Of a stretch of 42,569 bases of DNA, positions 40,955 to 42,569 are shown piece by piece. Position 1 is the first letter of the stretch. Every line of letters starts with the position of its first letter. The translations under genes were made by a program, and so were the position numbers. The DNA is taken from positions 1 through 42,569 of the forward strand of contig JALSTH010000090.1 in assembly GCA_026983835.1 (NCBI GenBank), in the 5' to 3' direction. Below the pieces are notes generated by a model, which ran no database searches, was not told the DNA's origin, and saw nothing but the letters and a program-made list of their open reading frames with translations. The stretch is from Candidatus Zixiibacteriota bacterium. Lineage in GTDB: Bacteria > Zixibacteria > MSB-5A5 > UM-FILTER-46-8.

Positions 40955-41427
40955 GTGAAATCGCTTATCGCTTGGCGTGAGAAACTTGAAAGGGTCAAAG
41001 AACATAAGATAGTGGATATCCCTCAAAAATGGCAAAAGCGCTATGGGGAAGGGAAGATGTTAATCCCCAAACCGCTCGATGTGGATGCTTTGATCCGCAA
41101 AGTCAGAGCGGGGAAATTGATAACCGTAAAACAAATAAGAGAGCATTTGGCGAAACGGTTTAAGGTGAATACTACCTGTCCGTTGACGACAGGGATATTT
41201 ATTCGGATAGCGGCCGAAACAGCCGAAGAAGACCGAAAAAAAGGGCGCAAACGGATTACCCCTTATTGGAGGGTATTAAAAAGCGATGGATCTCTGAATG
41301 AGAAATATCCGGGTGGCATTTCGGGGCAGAAAGCAAAACTCGAGAAAGAGGGACAAACGATATTCCGGGCAAGGGGAAAAAGGCTCCGAAGGTTAAGGAT
41401 TTCGAAAAGAAATTGATGAGATTTTAA
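40955..41427 (+). pseudogene. MGMT/alkyltransferase-like protein with an apparent frameshift near its C-terminus
   Basis: The start is GTG at 40955 behind AGGAGG. The main frame gives 153 aa to a stop at 41416 and contains AGKLITVKQIREHLAKRF, TTCPLTTGIFIRIAAETAEED and ITPYWRVLKSDGSLNEKYPGG. The last block aligns with the (I/V)PCHRV-x-SDG-x-LxxYxGG active site of O6-alkylguanine DNA alkyltransferases, but the acceptor Cys and the next His are replaced (PYWR). It therefore resembles alkyltransferase-like (ATL) proteins that bind but do not repair. After about residue 136 the frame becomes Arg-rich (RARGKRLRRLRISKRN). The frame beginning at 41365 instead reads PGKGKKAPKVKDFEKKLMRF to a stop at 41427. 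This suggests one base is missing near 41363-41365, either a true mutation or an assembly error. Confidence 0.7.
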
Positions 41428-41559
41428 GGGAAATATTTTTATTTATATTTACTTGCTAAAAGGAAAAATAATTTATTAATTCGCTTTTGGGAAAAGGAGT
41501 CGGTTTTTGGGTGGTAAAGATTGCTAACATCATTAATCATTTTAATTTCGGAGGTTGAG

Positions 41560-42569
41560 ATGTCCTTGAGCTTAAGCCAAATCGAAGAGTTTTTGGGGGA
41601 CGAAGCGGAATCGTTATTGACGCATAAATGCGAAAAAATACCAAAGGAGAGTTTACATCTTCCCGGCCCAGATTTTGTAGATCGTGTCGTCTTTTATTCC
41701 GACAGGCCCAATGGAGTGCTAAATAACTTCCAACGCATATTTAATCATGGCAGATTGGCGGGAACAGGTTATGTCTCGTTTTTACCTGTCGATCAGGGGG
41801 TCGAGCATTCGGCGGGGGCTAGTTTTGCTCCAAATCCCGAATATTTCGATTCTGAGAAGATAGTGGAATTGGCGATGGAAGGTGGCTGTAATGGAGTTGC
41901 CAGTACGCTTGGGACCCTTGGGTCGATTTCCCGCAAATACGCTCATAAAATACCGATGATTTTAAAATTCAACCATAATGAGCTTCTAACCGCCCCCAAT
42001 ATTTTCAATCAAACGCTTTTCGCTACGATTGAGCAAGCTTGGGATATGGGATGCGCCGGCGTTGGTGCAACTGTATATTATGGTTCGGAGCATTCAAGGA
42101 GGCAGATCCTTGAGGTTTCCGAGGCTTTTCAGGCGGCGCACGAGTTGGGGATGGTTACGGTACTTTGGACATATTTGCGTAATCCCCTTTTCAAGATTGA
42201 TGGAGCGGATTATCACACCAGCGCGGACCTTACGGGCCAAGCGAACTACTTGGGTGCTACAATCGAAGCCGATATTGTTAAGCAAAAGCAAGCAGAGCTC
42301 AACTACGGCTATCGCAAAATGAATGAAAAGGAAAAGTTCGGGAAATACAGCGATAAGATGTATGATGATCTGGCTACTGATAATCCTATCGATTTGGTTC
42401 GCTATCAGGTTGTCAATTGCTATAGTGGCAGAGTTGGTTTGATTAATTCCGGCGGTGCATCGGGCAAAAACGACCTTGCGCAAGCTGTTAGGACAGCTGT
42501 AATCAATAAGCGAGCCGGCGGTATGGGTTTGATAAGCGGACGGAAAGCGTTCCAGAAGCCTATGAAGGA
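41560..42569 (+). CDS. Fructose-bisphosphate aldolase class I (DhnA/FbaB type), 3' end outside window
   Basis: The frame runs open from the ATG at 41560 (GGAGG nine bases upstream) to the window edge, about 336 codons. Recognisable blocks are [81 protein letters not shown] and [15 protein letters not shown]. These match the archaeal-type class I aldolase, which forms a Schiff base with a lysine and interconverts fructose 1,6-bisphosphate with dihydroxyacetone phosphate and glyceraldehyde 3-phosphate in glycolysis or gluconeogenesis. The family is usually about 350 aa, so only a few residues should be missing. Confidence 0.93.
   Translation, partial: MSLSLSQIEEFLGDEAESLLTHKCEKIPKESLHLPGPDFVDRVVFYSDRPNGVLNNFQRIFNHGRLAGTGYVSFLPVDQGVEHSAGASFAPNPEYFDSEKIVELAMEGGCNGVASTLGTLGSISRKYAHKIPMILKFNHNELLTAPNIFNQTLFATIEQAWDMGCAGVGATVYYGSEHSRRQILEVSEAFQAAHELGMVTVLWTYLRNPLFKIDGADYHTSADLTGQANYLGATIEADIVKQKQAELNYGYRKMNEKEKFGKYSDKMYDDLATDNPIDLVRYQVVNCYSGRVGLINSGGASGKNDLAQAVRTAVINKRAGGMGLISGRKAFQKPMK

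Noticed and set aside
1-42569. tRNA, rRNA, CRISPR arrays, insertion sequences, prophage or defence genes
   Set aside because: I looked for clover-leaf ends, regularly spaced repeats, transposase motifs and phage genes by reading the sequence and saw none; this is a by-eye negative, and a tRNAscan or covariance search would be decisive.

Overview
The window looks like chromosomal DNA from an uncultured or little-studied Gram-negative bacterium of the FCB superphylum (Zixibacteria, Cloacimonadota, Marinimicrobia or WOR-3-like; I cannot resolve the phylum by eye). The reasons are: several PorV/UPF0164-type outer membrane proteins, FlgD-like C-terminal Ig domains on exported proteins, LptE, a Wzi-family barrel, a helix-hairpin-helix/outer-membrane-barrel fusion, a MutL-family (glutamate mutase L) ASKHA protein, moderate-to-low GC and frequent GTG/TTG starts. 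I see no tRNA, rRNA, CRISPR array, insertion sequence or phage gene. Genes are tightly packed and no gene-free stretch exceeds 300 bases.

Layout. (1) 1-381: 3' end of a YtcJ-like amidohydrolase, converging through a bidirectional terminator on (2) the minus-strand operon cmk-plsC-rpsA (4135-445). (3) 4379-13854, plus strand: an APS-kinase-like P-loop kinase followed by an exported gene train: a four-OB-fold secreted protein, a PorV-like barrel, the HhH + barrel protein, a second barrel, and a 5'-nucleotidase. (4) 13911-18854, plus: rex with a near-perfect Rex operator in front of it, two small exported proteins, then a partner-switching set (STAS antagonist, RsbW-like kinase, membrane GAF-SpoIIE phosphatase). 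(5) 26429-18866, minus: MutL-like protein, GT2 glycosyltransferase, a barrel-sandwich/KOW protein, hutI, lptE, then a PorV-like protein and a FecR-domain protein. (6) 27193-26513, minus: a NYN-domain nuclease-like gene with its own promoter. (7) 35565-27266, minus: a long run pth-rpsF-rpsR-yybS-rplI-(DhaL/DegV fusion)-(bifunctional nuclease family)-(TPR + periplasmic binding protein)-three small genes. (8) 40161-35777, minus: two roadblock-like proteins, a Wzi-like barrel and a PorV/FlgD protein, ended by a strong terminator. (9) 40362-42569, plus: Nudix hydrolase, an alkyltransferase-like protein with an apparent frameshift, and class I fructose-bisphosphate aldolase running off the window.

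How it fits together. Housekeeping translation genes (rpsA, rpsF, rpsR, rplI, pth) sit in recognisable contexts, but S1 and S6 both carry long acidic tails, and ssb is absent from between rpsF and rpsR. The most interesting accessory part is the exported train in 4972-13854. OB-folds, HhH domains on an outer membrane barrel and a periplasmic/surface 5'-nucleotidase together suggest capture and processing of extracellular nucleic acid or nucleotides. This is an inference from domains and order, not a demonstrated pathway. Other items worth a look are the MutL/barrel-sandwich pair without any mutase, the roadblock pair upstream of a Wzi-like barrel, the one-polypeptide FakA/FakB-like fusion, and the MGMT-like protein whose PCHR motif reads PYWR.
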